Positions 23,342 to 32,298 of a DNA stretch of 41,377 bases are shown piece after piece (position 1 is the first letter of the stretch; every line of letters starts with the position of its first letter). A program made the position numbers and the translations under genes. Origin of the DNA: CAYJRW01 sp964372865 (GTDB lineage: Bacteria; Patescibacteriota; Minisyncoccia; Minisyncoccales; 2-12-FULL-40-12); NCBI GenBank assembly GCA_964372865.1, contig CAYJRW010000002.1:1-41377 (forward strand), given 5' to 3'. Under the pieces are notes generated by a model. It did not search any database, was not told the origin of the DNA, and worked only from the letters and a program-made list of their open reading frames with translations.

Positions 23342-25856
23342 TTATTGTTTAACTGGCAAGGTGAAATAGAAAGTTGAGCCCTTGCCCTCTTTTGATTCAA
23401 ACCAGATTTTGCCGCCGTGCGCCTCAACTATATTTTTAGCAATAAAAAGTCCAAGACCCGTGCCCTCTGTTTCCATTCTAATAACATTAGCTCCTCTGAA
23501 AAATTTGCTGAAAATCCTTTCCTGCTGGTCCTTGGGGATCCCTACCCCCGTATCTTTTACAGAACATTCTATTTCTTTTTTATCATATTTCAAAGAAACG
23601 GTCACCTCGCCGCCCTTTGGGGTATAGCGCAGGGCATTATCAAGAAGGTTTTGCACAGTCAAATCCATTTTTTCTGCGTCAATTAAAACTTTGGGCAGGG
23701 GCAAGTCCTGGCTTTTAAACTCAAAGTGAATTGCCTTTCTGTCTATTTCCGCTTTATAAGAGTTTACCACGGAAAGGATGACATGTTCAAGACTTGCCAA
23801 TGTGGACTTGTAAATATACCTTCCTTCTTCAATCCTGGTAACGTCCAGCAGGTCGTTAATCAAAGATATCATTCTTTCATTAGATTGATAAGTCTTTTCA
23901 AGAAACTCCTCTTGTTCTGCGGTTATATCTCCAAGCTCTCTGTCCAGCATTATTCTTAAAGTCCACTTAATGACCGATAAAGGTGTTCTTAGCTGGTGAG
24001 CGGCCAGAGAGACAAATTCTGTCTTCATTTTTTCCACCATTTTCTCCCTGGTGACATCGTGTAAAATAACCAGGGTGCCGAATTCTTCTTCCTCTTTCAG
24101 CATGGGAATCGCCGTTATCTCCAAAACCAGATTTTCTTTAATGTTAAGCTCTTTTCTGAACGCTCTTGCATCTTCTTCCCTTAATAAAGCAACAACGGGT
24201 GAAATCGCAGGGTGCGAAACCAAATCAAAAACCGTTTTCCCCGTTAGATTTTTTCCTTTCAAATTTAAAAGCTTTTCAGCCTGCGGATTGATTAAAGAAA
24301 GTTTATTTTCAACGTCAAAAACCAAAAGTCCGTCGGCGAAATTGGTGATTATTGCCTGGGTTTTATCTTTTTCTTCTAAGGCTTCTTTCCGCGCCTCCTC
24401 AACATCTTCTAAAATGTTGATTAGTGCTTTTCTCGACTCTTGAACGTCCTCCAGCGTATTCATCAAATCATTTCTTGATTTTTCCAATTCTTTGGTTCTT
24501 TCTTTGACTTTACCCTCCAAGCTCGCAGCTAACTGCTTTAACTCTCTGGTTCTGGCTTCAACCCTTGTTTCAAGGCCGGCTTTGGCGGCTTCCAGTTCTT
24601 TGGTTCTTTCTTTGACTTTACCCTCCAAGCTCGCAGCTAACTGCTTTAACNNNNNNNNNNNNNNNNNNNNNNNNNNNNNNNNNNNNNNNNNNNNNNNNNN
24701 NNNNNNNNNNNNNNNNNNNNNNNNNNNNNNNNNNNNNNNNNNNNNNNNNNTCTCTGGTTCTGGCTTCAACCCTTGTTTCAAGGCCGGCTTTGATATCCTC
24801 TAACTCTCTTGTCCTTATTTCTAAAGCTGACTTTGACCTGTCCAAATCCGTCTGGGATCTCTTTAAGTTGTCTGTTGTTTGCGAAAGTCGCAGGTAGCCG
24901 GCAAAAAGAATTAAGAGAAATAAAACCTCTGTGCCAAAAGTCAAAATAGCCACTAAAAACATTCGCCATTGAGCCCTAAAAACATCAGTTAAAGGAGCTT
25001 CCGCCACTACTCCCCAACCGCCTCCAATTTCAAGAGGCAAAGCAACGGCAAAAACATTATCTCCTTCAAAATTTTTGTATTCTTTACCAGGTTCAAAAGT
25101 TGAGGATTCTCTGCCCGAAAGCACTTCTCTTATGATATCCCTGTCAAGCATGTTGATTCTTTTCAGAACCAAAGACAGGTCGGGATGAGCTATAAGAAAG
25201 CCAGAACTGTCAACAACATAAATCAAGCCCCTCTCCCCGACACTAATTTGAGATACCACTTCTATCATAAATCTCGTTCTTATGTCGGCGGTCACTGCCA
25301 CAATCTCTTTTTCAAAAAGCTCGTTTTTCAGACCTAATGGCAACGCCATTGTTATTAAATACTCTCCTTTTTCTGAAACAAAAACCGGACTAAGGTAGGG
25401 TGTTTTTTCTGCTTGAACATGCTGGAAAGCTGGGTCTTGGTCTTTCGAGCGCAAATCAGCTTCGGTCACCAGGAAGGTTCGCTCTTCTCTGAATAATTCC
25501 CGGCCTGAAACGTCCAAAACCGCAACAGATTCTATTGCCTGGTTTTCCCGCAAAGCCCGCGAGATGTGCTCCTTTATTTGCCGGGGATTGGTCACAATCG
25601 CAAAAGCAAGATTTTCAATGGCCTGCTGACGCCCAGAGATGGATTCTCCTATCTGGTTTCTGGCATCTGAGGCAAAGCTGGAATACAATTTCAAGACGTC
25701 AGCGTCAAGCTCCCTCTTTGTGGGCAAAAACCAAAAAGCATTGACCGCAAAGAGCACCGATATTAATAAAAGTAAAAAAGCCAGGCGCTCCCAAGTCAAA
25801 AGCGACTTTATATTGCTAACTTTTTTGCCTAAAAAAATTTGCTTCACTTTTTGCAT
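23342..25856 (-). CDS. dCACHE-PAS hybrid-free sensor histidine kinase (contains N gap)
   Basis: Membrane sensor kinase: TM1 about residues 25-44, a double-CACHE-type ligand domain about 50-295 ('GLIYVVDSSGFLIAHPDLSL'), TM2 about 303-325, a long coiled coil built from a tandem 36-residue unit, PAS domain ('AIITNFADGLLVFDVENKLS'), HisKA with phospho-His ('SLAAHQLRTPLSVIKWTL') and HATPase ('LLDNALRYTPKGG', 'DTGVGIP', 'GTGLGLFI'). The 100 Ns at 24651-24750 shift the frame. Joining the flanks with no gap restores one frame of about 804 residues. Start ATG 25856 overlaps the stop of the binding protein (TGATG), so both are made together. Confidence 0.9.
24490..24770 (-). repeat. 108-bp tandem repeat in kinase coiled coil, spanning N gap
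   Basis: The unit encodes 36 residues, starting ELKQLAASLEGKVKERTKEL and ending ETRVEARTR. One full copy is seen at about 24490-24597, and partial copies adjoin the N run on both sides with almost identical bases. The flanks join in phase at the gap, so the true gap is probably zero or a multiple of 108 bp. The near-identity of copies at DNA level suggests recent expansion, hence variable linker length. Confidence 0.8.
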
Positions 25857-26863
25857 CACCGGATAATTCTTGTGGCTTTGGACAAGGACTCTGCAGGTAT
25901 TGTTAAGCCAAGCGTGTCAGCGGTTTTGAGGTTGATGATGAATTCGAAGCCCTGTGGCAGCTCTATTGGAATGTCCCCGGGATTTGCACCTTTCAAAATT
26001 GCATCAGCCAATCTGGAAGCCTGCTGCCCAATTTTGTAGTAATCGGCGCCGAAACTCATCAATGCTCCCAATTCCGCATCTCTGACGTTAATACTGGAAA
26101 GAGGCACTTTTTTTTCAAGCGACAGGGCTATTATTTCGCTGAGAAGAGAGCCGCTTACCGCATCGGTAGCACGAAAGATGGCATCGCCCTCCTGAAACTG
26201 AAATCCTTCAAGGAACGCCTGCAGTTCGTCGCGGTTTTGAACACGCAATTCTTCCAGCTTCAAACCAAGGGATAGAGCGCTGGCTCGCAGATTCTCAACA
26301 CCAGTCGTGGCCGGGTCAGACCAGCCAAAAATAATCCGCCTCAATCCAGGGAGCATCTCCTGAAACAATTCCAGGCGTTTTGAAACAACAACTTCGTTAT
26401 AAGGAGTAATGCCAGTGATATTGCCGCCTGGGCGCTGTATATTTTCCACCAACCCTACCGCAACCGGATTTGAAATCACGCCAAAGACCACAGGCACATC
26501 AAGCTGACGCTCTTTCGTTACTTCTTTGGCGGCTCTTCCTGCCAAAACCCCCATCACATAAATCAAGTCAACATCCTGCTCTATAAAGTTTTCTATCTTT
26601 GCTTTTGTAGAAGGCAAGTCGCGCCCTACTTCGTCAATCAGGTATCTTACATTTTTCCCCTCCTCGTATCCATGCTTTGTCATCGCATCCACAAAACCAG
26701 ACCAAGCTGGATCAAGCGAAGGAGGATTTCGCAAAATGCCTATGGTATAAACTCTATCTTGAGTTCCAAAGGGCACAAAAACTGGATATCCGGACATAAA
26801 ATAATACCATGCGCCTGCAACCACAAAAGCTGCAACAATTAAAGCTAAATATTTTTTATCCAT
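25856..26863 (-). CDS. Orphan ABC-type substrate-binding protein (ABC_sub_bind family)
   Basis: 335 residues: an uncleaved-looking N-terminal anchor ('YLALIVAAFVVAGAWYYFM', no lipobox cysteine) and a two-lobe binding protein of the TrpX-like family ('YTIGILRNPPSLDPAWSGFV', 'GGNITGITPYNEVVVSKRLE', 'GALMSFGADYYKIGQQASRL'). No permease or ATPase gene is adjacent: ileS lies upstream and a sensor kinase downstream, with overlapping stop and start. A sensory role, presenting ligand to the kinase's CACHE domain as LuxP does for LuxQ, is more plausible than transport. The ligand is unknown; the family includes aromatic amino acid binders. Confidence 0.88.
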   Translation of the reverse strand: MDKKYLALIVAAFVVAGAWYYFMSGYPVFVPFGTQDRVYTIGILRNPPSLDPAWSGFVDAMTKHGYEEGKNVRYLIDEVGRDLPSTKAKIENFIEQDVDLIYVMGVLAGRAAKEVTKERQLDVPVVFGVISNPVAVGLVENIQRPGGNITGITPYNEVVVSKRLELFQEMLPGLRRIIFGWSDPATTGVENLRASALSLGLKLEELRVQNRDELQAFLEGFQFQEGDAIFRATDAVSGSLLSEIIALSLEKKVPLSSINVRDAELGALMSFGADYYKIGQQASRLADAILKGANPGDIPIELPQGFEFIINLKTADTLGLTIPAESLSKATRIIR

Positions 26864-26873
26864 ATTTTCATTG

Positions 26874-29756
26874 TTAATTTACCTGTCCGACCTTTTTTAA
26901 TCCAAGGCGCAATTTCACGCCCTCAAATTCAATATATTTTGAGGCGGTTAAACCTTTACTTCCCTTGCCGTTAAAAAAAAGTTTATCGGCAAAGGTTTCG
27001 CGCAGGATAATTTTTTTATTTTTTTCTAAAATTTTGGTCAACGACGGCTCCCCCGAGTAACTAATCAAAATCTTATCTTTAGGAGCCAAGCCTGCTTTTT
27101 TTCTCATTTCCTGAATATTGCGGATAACTTCTCTGATTATGCCTTCTTCTTTCAGCTCAGCTGTAATTTTCGTATTCAATTCTAAGGTCTTGCCAAAAGT
27201 AATTTTCTTGACATTGACTTCGTTTTTAATAAGTTCCAACAACTCTTTATCCTTTCGCAATTCATAATTCGCAATGCGCAATTCATCTAACGGTTGCCTA
27301 ACTTTAATTTTGTATTTGGCCCTTTCAGCAAGCGCCTGAGCCACCACTTCTCTAACTTTCCTCATTTTCTCTTCTAACTTTTTATTAATCAAATTTTCAT
27401 TTACTTTGGGCCAATCGTATAAATGTATGGACTCTGGCATTTTTTTTTGCCGTATGTCTTGATAAAGTTCCTCGCTGAAAAAAGGCATTACGGGAGCTGT
27501 CAGTTTAAGCAGATTCAAAAGGACATAATATAATGTTGAAATCGCGTATTTTCTGTCTTGAGAAGTATTCGTTGCATGTAAGCGCTTTCTAGAACGTCTG
27601 ATATACCAGAGTGATAAATCCTCAACAAAAAATTTTTCAATTGCCAAAACCGCTCCTGCAGGATCATAGCTATCCAAACTTTTAGCCGCATCTTTTGCCA
27701 ACTGGTTAAATCTCAACAGAATCCATGCATCCAAAAGATTTTTGCTTTTTGACGCATTTATTAAAGCAGGGACCTCTTTTTTATCTGTATATGTTTTGAA
27801 GAAAACAAAACAATTTTGCAGCGTCAAAAGCGTTCTCTTTACCTCGTCTAAGGCTTTCCAACCGAACAATAAATTGTATTCCGGGTTCTGCTTAGCGTAC
27901 ATCCAGCGCATTGGATCAGCTCCTGTTCTTTCAGCAGCTTCATTAAATTCAATGGCGTTTCCTTTGGATTTGTGCATTTCTTCTCCTGTTTCGTCCCTGA
28001 CAGAAGCGTAACCAAAAATTGTTTTGACTGGCGCTTTGTCTACCATAACCTGACTCATTACGATAATCGAGTAAAACCAGTTCTTAAACTGGCCGGGAAA
28101 TGATTCGCAAACCAAATCGGCCGGAAACCATTTTTTATCCATTGTTGAAAAAGGAACAATTCCAGCGTCAAGCCACGGATTGCCAACATCTGGAATCCGA
28201 GAAGATTCCTCGCCGCATTTTGCACATTTAATTTTAACCTTATCTACCCAGGGCCGATGAGGAGAGTGCCCCGAAAACTCATTCCAACCTTCAACCGCTC
28301 TTTTCTTTAACTCCTCTTTTGAACCGATAACTTCAGAATTGCCACAGGTGCATTCAAAAATTGGCAGAGCCAATCCCCAATACCTTTTTTTGGAAATAAG
28401 CCAGTCCTGCATATTTTTCAACCAATCCAGTTCTCGTTCCAAACCAAAGCTTGGTATCCAATTGATTTTTTTTGCGCTTGCCTGCAGAGGCTTGCGCAAT
28501 TTATCCATGGAAATATACCACTCATCAACTACCCGCCAGACCAGCTCGGTTTTGCAGCGCCAGCAGGCAGGGTATCTGTGTTCATACGATTCAATTTTAA
28601 AAACAAAGTCCTTCCTAGAAGTCAAATAATCCAAAATTATTTTTGGGTCTTTTTTAGCATTCTTGCCGGAGAACTCACCCAGCCCCTGTAAATAATTTGC
28701 TTCCTCGTCAATTACTTCAATTAAAGGCAAGCCCAATTTTTTGCCAAGCTGAAAGTCCTCTTGCCCGGCAGAAACCGCCGTGTGCACAAGTCCGGTTCCT
28801 TCTTCCGTTGTAATCGGCATGATTCTTTTGTCTGTGGCAACTACAAGATGAAATGTTTCAGAAAAGCGGGAAGCCACTTCTTTTACTCTGGGCAAATTAT
28901 CAAAAGCGAAAGAATATCTTAATCCGACGAGTTCCCTGCCTTGTGCAATTTTTACGATTTTGGCGTTTTCCCCGAAAATTTTTTCTACTAAATCCTTCGC
29001 AACCCAGTTTTTAAATCCGTGCGAATCTTCAACCAACGCATAACTCAAATCCTTATCAACGGCAATGACAATGTTGGCGACTAAAGTCCATGGAGTGGTC
29101 GTCCAAACCAAAAGATATTCGTTCTGCTTGTCGAAAATCGGCAACCTGAAGTAAATAGATTCATGGATAACCTCTTTGTATTCCTCTGTTAAAATTTCAT
29201 GTTGGGAAATGGCCGTTCCGCATCTCGGACACCAGGGAACCGAGTCCCTTCCTTTGTATAAATACCCTTTCTGCCAGCATTTTTTTAAAAAGTGCCAAAT
29301 GGCATAATTATTTTCATCAGACATTGTGTAGTAAGAATTAGGCCAATCCATCCACTGGCCCAGGCGAATTGACTGCTTTGTCTGCACCGCAGAAAACTTG
29401 CGCACTCTTGCTTTGCATTTTTCTACAAATTTATCTATTCCGTAGTCCTCAATATCTTTTTTTGTTTTAAAGCCGAGTTCTTTTTCCACTTCAACCTCAA
29501 CCCAAAGACCCTGGCAATCAAAACCATTCTGGAATCTCTGGTCAAAGCCCCTCATGGCTTTATATCTTTGGAAAAGGTCTTTGTAAGTTCTGCCCCAGGC
29601 ATGGTGCACTCCCATGGGGTTGTTGGCGGTAATAGGCCCGTCCAAAAACGACCAGCGCTTTTTGCCCCTGATTTTTTTTCTGAGTTTTTCAAAAATCTTA
29701 TTTTTCTCCCAGAACTTTAATATTTTCTCCTCTATTTTGGGTAAATTAAGTTCCAT
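26874..29756 (-). CDS. ileS: Isoleucine-tRNA ligase
   Basis: 960 residues charging tRNA-Ile. Class I signatures: HIGH-like 'PMGVHHAWGRTYKDLFQ' near residue 50 and KMSKS-like 'MHKSKGNAIEF'. Editing domain between them ('WTTTPWTLVANIVIAVD', 'GTGLVHTAVSAGQEDF'), zinc-type cysteines ('CPRCGTAIS', 'CAKCGEESS'), and a C-terminal anticodon-binding part. An AT-rich repeat at about 27256-27286 encodes 'LRIANYELRKDKEL' in frame. The 5' end overlaps the phosphatase gene by 11 nt, so translation is coupled. Confidence 0.95.
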   Translation of the reverse strand: MELNLPKIEEKILKFWEKNKIFEKLRKKIRGKKRWSFLDGPITANNPMGVHHAWGRTYKDLFQRYKAMRGFDQRFQNGFDCQGLWVEVEVEKELGFKTKKDIEDYGIDKFVEKCKARVRKFSAVQTKQSIRLGQWMDWPNSYYTMSDENNYAIWHFLKKCWQKGYLYKGRDSVPWCPRCGTAISQHEILTEEYKEVIHESIYFRLPIFDKQNEYLLVWTTTPWTLVANIVIAVDKDLSYALVEDSHGFKNWVAKDLVEKIFGENAKIVKIAQGRELVGLRYSFAFDNLPRVKEVASRFSETFHLVVATDKRIMPITTEEGTGLVHTAVSAGQEDFQLGKKLGLPLIEVIDEEANYLQGLGEFSGKNAKKDPKIILDYLTSRKDFVFKIESYEHRYPACWRCKTELVWRVVDEWYISMDKLRKPLQASAKKINWIPSFGLERELDWLKNMQDWLISKKRYWGLALPIFECTCGNSEVIGSKEELKKRAVEGWNEFSGHSPHRPWVDKVKIKCAKCGEESSRIPDVGNPWLDAGIVPFSTMDKKWFPADLVCESFPGQFKNWFYSIIVMSQVMVDKAPVKTIFGYASVRDETGEEMHKSKGNAIEFNEAAERTGADPMRWMYAKQNPEYNLLFGWKALDEVKRTLLTLQNCFVFFKTYTDKKEVPALINASKSKNLLDAWILLRFNQLAKDAAKSLDSYDPAGAVLAIEKFFVEDLSLWYIRRSRKRLHATNTSQDRKYAISTLYYVLLNLLKLTAPVMPFFSEELYQDIRQKKMPESIHLYDWPKVNENLINKKLEEKMRKVREVVAQALAERAKYKIKVRQPLDELRIANYELRKDKELLELIKNEVNVKKITFGKTLELNTKITAELKEEGIIREVIRNIQEMRKKAGLAPKDKILISYSGEPSLTKILEKNKKIILRETFADKLFFNGKGSKGLTASKYIEFEGVKLRLGLKKVGQVN

Positions 29757-30330
29757 ATAGTTTTATAACCTCGCCAACTTTTATGTAACTTCTGTCTTTT
29801 TCCTTTAGCATTTTTTCTGGTGACCACTTTCTGACGGCCCCTTCCAAAAGCCACAAAGGGTCTCCGTGGCTGACAATTAAAATTGTTCTGCCTTTGTGTT
29901 TCTTATCAATTTCTTTCAAAAAATTAAGCATTCTTTTCTGGCAGTCATACCAGCTTTCGCCGCTTTGAGGCCCCACTAAAAATCTTTTTTGGGAATGTTT
30001 TGGAAAGCGCTTATAAAATGCACCTTTCTTACCCCCTTGATATATCCCCAGATTTACGTCTCTCAATCTTTTGTCGAAATTAATGGTAACACCTAATGCC
30101 TTTGCTACAATTTTAGAAGTTTGCCTAGTTCGGAAAAAATCAGAGGAAAAAATCAAATCAATTTTTCTACCCTTGAATTTCTGAGCTGCTTCCTTTATTT
30201 GTATTTCTCCTCTTTTTGTCAGCTTTATCTTCGGGCTATCTAACTTAGGATATGTCCACTCCTTCTTTTTTGTCTGCCAATCTGTCTGCCCGTGCCTTAA
30301 AATGTAATAGTTATTCTTTAATTTTAGCAT
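29746..30330 (-). CDS. Histidine phosphatase superfamily protein
   Basis: 194 residues. The phosphohistidine motif 'YYILRHGQTDW' at the N-terminus, a conserved Arg in 'SSDFFRTRQTSKIV', the acid/base region 'GESWYDCQKRM' and the second His in 'ILIVSHGDPLWLL' are all present, so it should be catalytically competent. Branch 1 (phosphoglycerate mutase/CobC/SixA-like). The substrate is not predictable. Since it is co-encoded with a kinase-receiver set downstream of ileS, a SixA-like phosphohistidine role is conceivable but unsupported. Overlaps both neighbours (20 nt upstream, 11 nt downstream). Confidence 0.88.
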   Translation of the reverse strand: MLKLKNNYYILRHGQTDWQTKKKEWTYPKLDSPKIKLTKRGEIQIKEAAQKFKGRKIDLIFSSDFFRTRQTSKIVAKALGVTINFDKRLRDVNLGIYQGGKKGAFYKRFPKHSQKRFLVGPQSGESWYDCQKRMLNFLKEIDKKHKGRTILIVSHGDPLWLLEGAVRKWSPEKMLKEKDRSYIKVGEVIKLYGT

Positions 30331-30655
30331 TTTTCAATTTATCAATTTTTGCTGCCATTATGAAGTCGTTTTCCGAAAGGCCACCAATGACGTGTGTATA
30401 TAATTCAAGATTTACTCGATTATAAAAAATAGAAATATCTGGATGATGTTGCTCCTCTTCCGCCAACTTGGCAATTTGATTTACAAAGACCATTGCATCT
30501 TTAAAGTTTTTGAACTTAAAATTCTTTTTTATCTTTTTGTTCCCAAGCGCTTCCCAATCTTCAACTTGAAGCAAATATCCCGAAATATCGTCAGTCCCCA
30601 AAGGATTTTCATACCCTTCACAGGGAATACATTTTTTTTGATAAAGTAATGCCAT
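30311..30655 (-). CDS. Pterin-4a-carbinolamine dehydratase-like protein
   Basis: 114 residues. The PCD/DCoH active-site motif reads 'EEEQHHPDISIFYNRVNLEL' with both adjacent histidines and the following aspartate, and 'THVIGGLSENDFIMAAKID' matches the family's C-terminus. An N-terminal 'KKCIPCEGYENPL' also occurs in stand-alone bacterial homologues. It recycles pterin cofactor in aromatic hydroxylation, but no pterin-dependent enzyme is nearby; bacterial homologues often have other, poorly known roles. It lies 2 nt after argS and overlaps the phosphatase gene by 20 nt. Confidence 0.9.
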   Translation of the reverse strand: MALLYQKKCIPCEGYENPLGTDDISGYLLQVEDWEALGNKKIKKNFKFKNFKDAMVFVNQIAKLAEEEQHHPDISIFYNRVNLELYTHVIGGLSENDFIMAAKIDKLKNAKIKE

Positions 30656-30657
30656 AA

Positions 30658-32256
30658 TTACATCTTTTCCGAGGCGGAAATCCCCAATAGATTTAACGTA
30701 TTCCCCAAAACAACTTTAGCCGCCGAAATTAAAGACATTCTTGCCTTGGTCAATTTTTTGTCTGCCGAAATAACCTGGCAATCCCGATAAAACTGGTGAA
30801 AGAATTTGGCTAAATCAACGGCATATTGCGGAATTCTCTGAACCTGGCAATCCTTTGCCGTATCCTCAACAATCTCCGGAAAACGAATAAGCTGTTTAAT
30901 AAGAGAAAGTTCTGACGGATGATTCAATAATTTTGAAATTTGACTTATAATTTTGATGGTCGCTGAATACTTCGTATTCATCTCCCGCCTCGCCTCGCTG
31001 GCGCGAGGTTCAGCTTTTGAGTTTTGATTTTTGATTTTTTTTAAGATGCTGCAAATCCTGGCGTGGGCGTACTGTACGTAATAGACCGGGTTTTTCTCTG
31101 ACTGCTCTCTTGCCAAATCCAAGTCAAAGTTTAAGTGGGTCTCCAAGCTTCTTGCCAAAAATAAAAATCTGGCAACGTCCAAACCGACATCGTCTATCAG
31201 TTCTTCTATTGTTACATAAATTCCGCTCCTCTTTGACATTCTAATCTCTTTGCCTTTAGCAATAAGCCGAACTAACTGCAAAATAAGAATAACTATGTCC
31301 TCTTTCTTGGCCCCCAAGGCCTCTGCCACAGCTTTTACCCTGCCAATATAGCCATAATGGTCTGCACCCCAGAAAAAAAACAATTTTTTAAAACCTCTGG
31401 CGAATTTATCTTTCAAATAAGCTATGTCAGACAAAAGATAAGTTGCTTGGCCATTTTCCTTAATCAAAACTCTGTCCTTATCGTCGCCAAACTGGCTTGA
31501 TTTGAACCACAAAGCGCCCTCTTCTTCATAAACCAAATTTTTCTTTCTTAGAAAATCCAGGGCTTTTGAGGTCTCTTTTTTTTCATGCAGCTTTCTTTCC
31601 GAGACCCAAGAGTCAAACTTAATCCCCATTTTCTTGACTGCCGGTTTTATCATATCTTCCAAAATAATTTTTGCCGCTTTTGCACCAATCTCATCTGCCG
31701 TATCAGATAAGGTGGGTTTCAATCTTTTTCTCAATTCATCAACATATTCTCCTTTGTAAACAGCCTGTTCGTTTCCAAGAATTGAGTGTCCTAATTTAAT
31801 TATTTGCGCTCCACGGTCATTAATATAATATTCGCGACTAACTTTAAAACCAGCTTTTTCCAGAACGTTTGACAAGCAATCGCCCCAAAAGCCTCCTCGG
31901 CCATTTCCCAAAGTTATTGGACCTGTTGGATTGGCTGAGATAAATTCAACATTAACTTTTTGGCTTTTGCCAACTTTAAGCTGGCCGAATTTTTCGCCGC
32001 GTTGCAAAATCTCCCCAACTTGCTTTTGTAAATAATCTTTTGAAAGGAAAAAGTTGATAAATCCAGGCCCGGCCGCCTCTATTTTTTCAAGCAATGGCGA
32101 TTTTAATTTCTTTACAATTTCCTGCGGGTTTTTCTTTAGTTTCAAGGCGATATTTGTGGAATAATCGCCGTGCTCGGGGTTCTCGGGCTTCTCCAAATAG
32201 ATATCTTTTAGGCCTGTAGCTTTCTCAACTAACTTTATAATTTCTTGCCGAACCAT
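30658..32256 (-). CDS. argS: Arginine-tRNA ligase
   Basis: 532 residues from ATG 32256 ('MVRQEIIKLVEKATGLKDIY'); an upstream in-frame start at 32343 would overlap smpB and add 29 unrelated residues. Signatures: 'FISANPTGPITLGNGRGGFW' (HIGH region), 'FFFWGADHYGYIGRVKA', 'RMSKRSG', and the C-terminal DALR domain ('YYVQYAHARICSIL'). After 'HARICSILKK' the gene carries an insertion made of an AT-rich repeat (about 31009-31040) and the 51-bp palindromic element (30958-31008), giving 'KNQNSKAEPRASEARREM' in an otherwise conserved domain. Confidence 0.95.
   Translation of the reverse strand: MVRQEIIKLVEKATGLKDIYLEKPENPEHGDYSTNIALKLKKNPQEIVKKLKSPLLEKIEAAGPGFINFFLSKDYLQKQVGEILQRGEKFGQLKVGKSQKVNVEFISANPTGPITLGNGRGGFWGDCLSNVLEKAGFKVSREYYINDRGAQIIKLGHSILGNEQAVYKGEYVDELRKRLKPTLSDTADEIGAKAAKIILEDMIKPAVKKMGIKFDSWVSERKLHEKKETSKALDFLRKKNLVYEEEGALWFKSSQFGDDKDRVLIKENGQATYLLSDIAYLKDKFARGFKKLFFFWGADHYGYIGRVKAVAEALGAKKEDIVILILQLVRLIAKGKEIRMSKRSGIYVTIEELIDDVGLDVARFLFLARSLETHLNFDLDLAREQSEKNPVYYVQYAHARICSILKKIKNQNSKAEPRASEARREMNTKYSATIKIISQISKLLNHPSELSLIKQLIRFPEIVEDTAKDCQVQRIPQYAVDLAKFFHQFYRDCQVISADKKLTKARMSLISAAKVVLGNTLNLLGISASEKM
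30958..31008. repeat. Coding-embedded palindromic element, copy 2 (in argS)
   Basis: A 51-bp partner of 1385-1435 at 40/51 identity. This copy is more palindromic: GAATAC GAA GTATTC and CCTCGC GCCA GCGAGG both form perfect 6-bp stems, so it may be the younger insertion. It sits in frame in the DALR domain of ArgRS. Confidence 0.7.
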
Positions 32257-32283
32257 AATTATATTTAAGCTTATCTCATTTTT

Positions 32284-32292
32284 TGCTAAAAT
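32284..32292 (+). promoter_or_regulatory. Extended -10 promoter for smpB, leaderless start
   Basis: TGCTAAAAT followed by six bases and the smpB ATG (32299). Spacing puts the transcription start at or very close to the start codon, the same design as in front of pilM. Confidence 0.55.
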
Positions 32293-32298
32293 GGAAGA

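Noticed and set aside
25856..26863. Part of an ABC importer operon
   Set aside because: No permease or ATPase gene is adjacent on either side; the neighbours are ileS and a sensor kinase.
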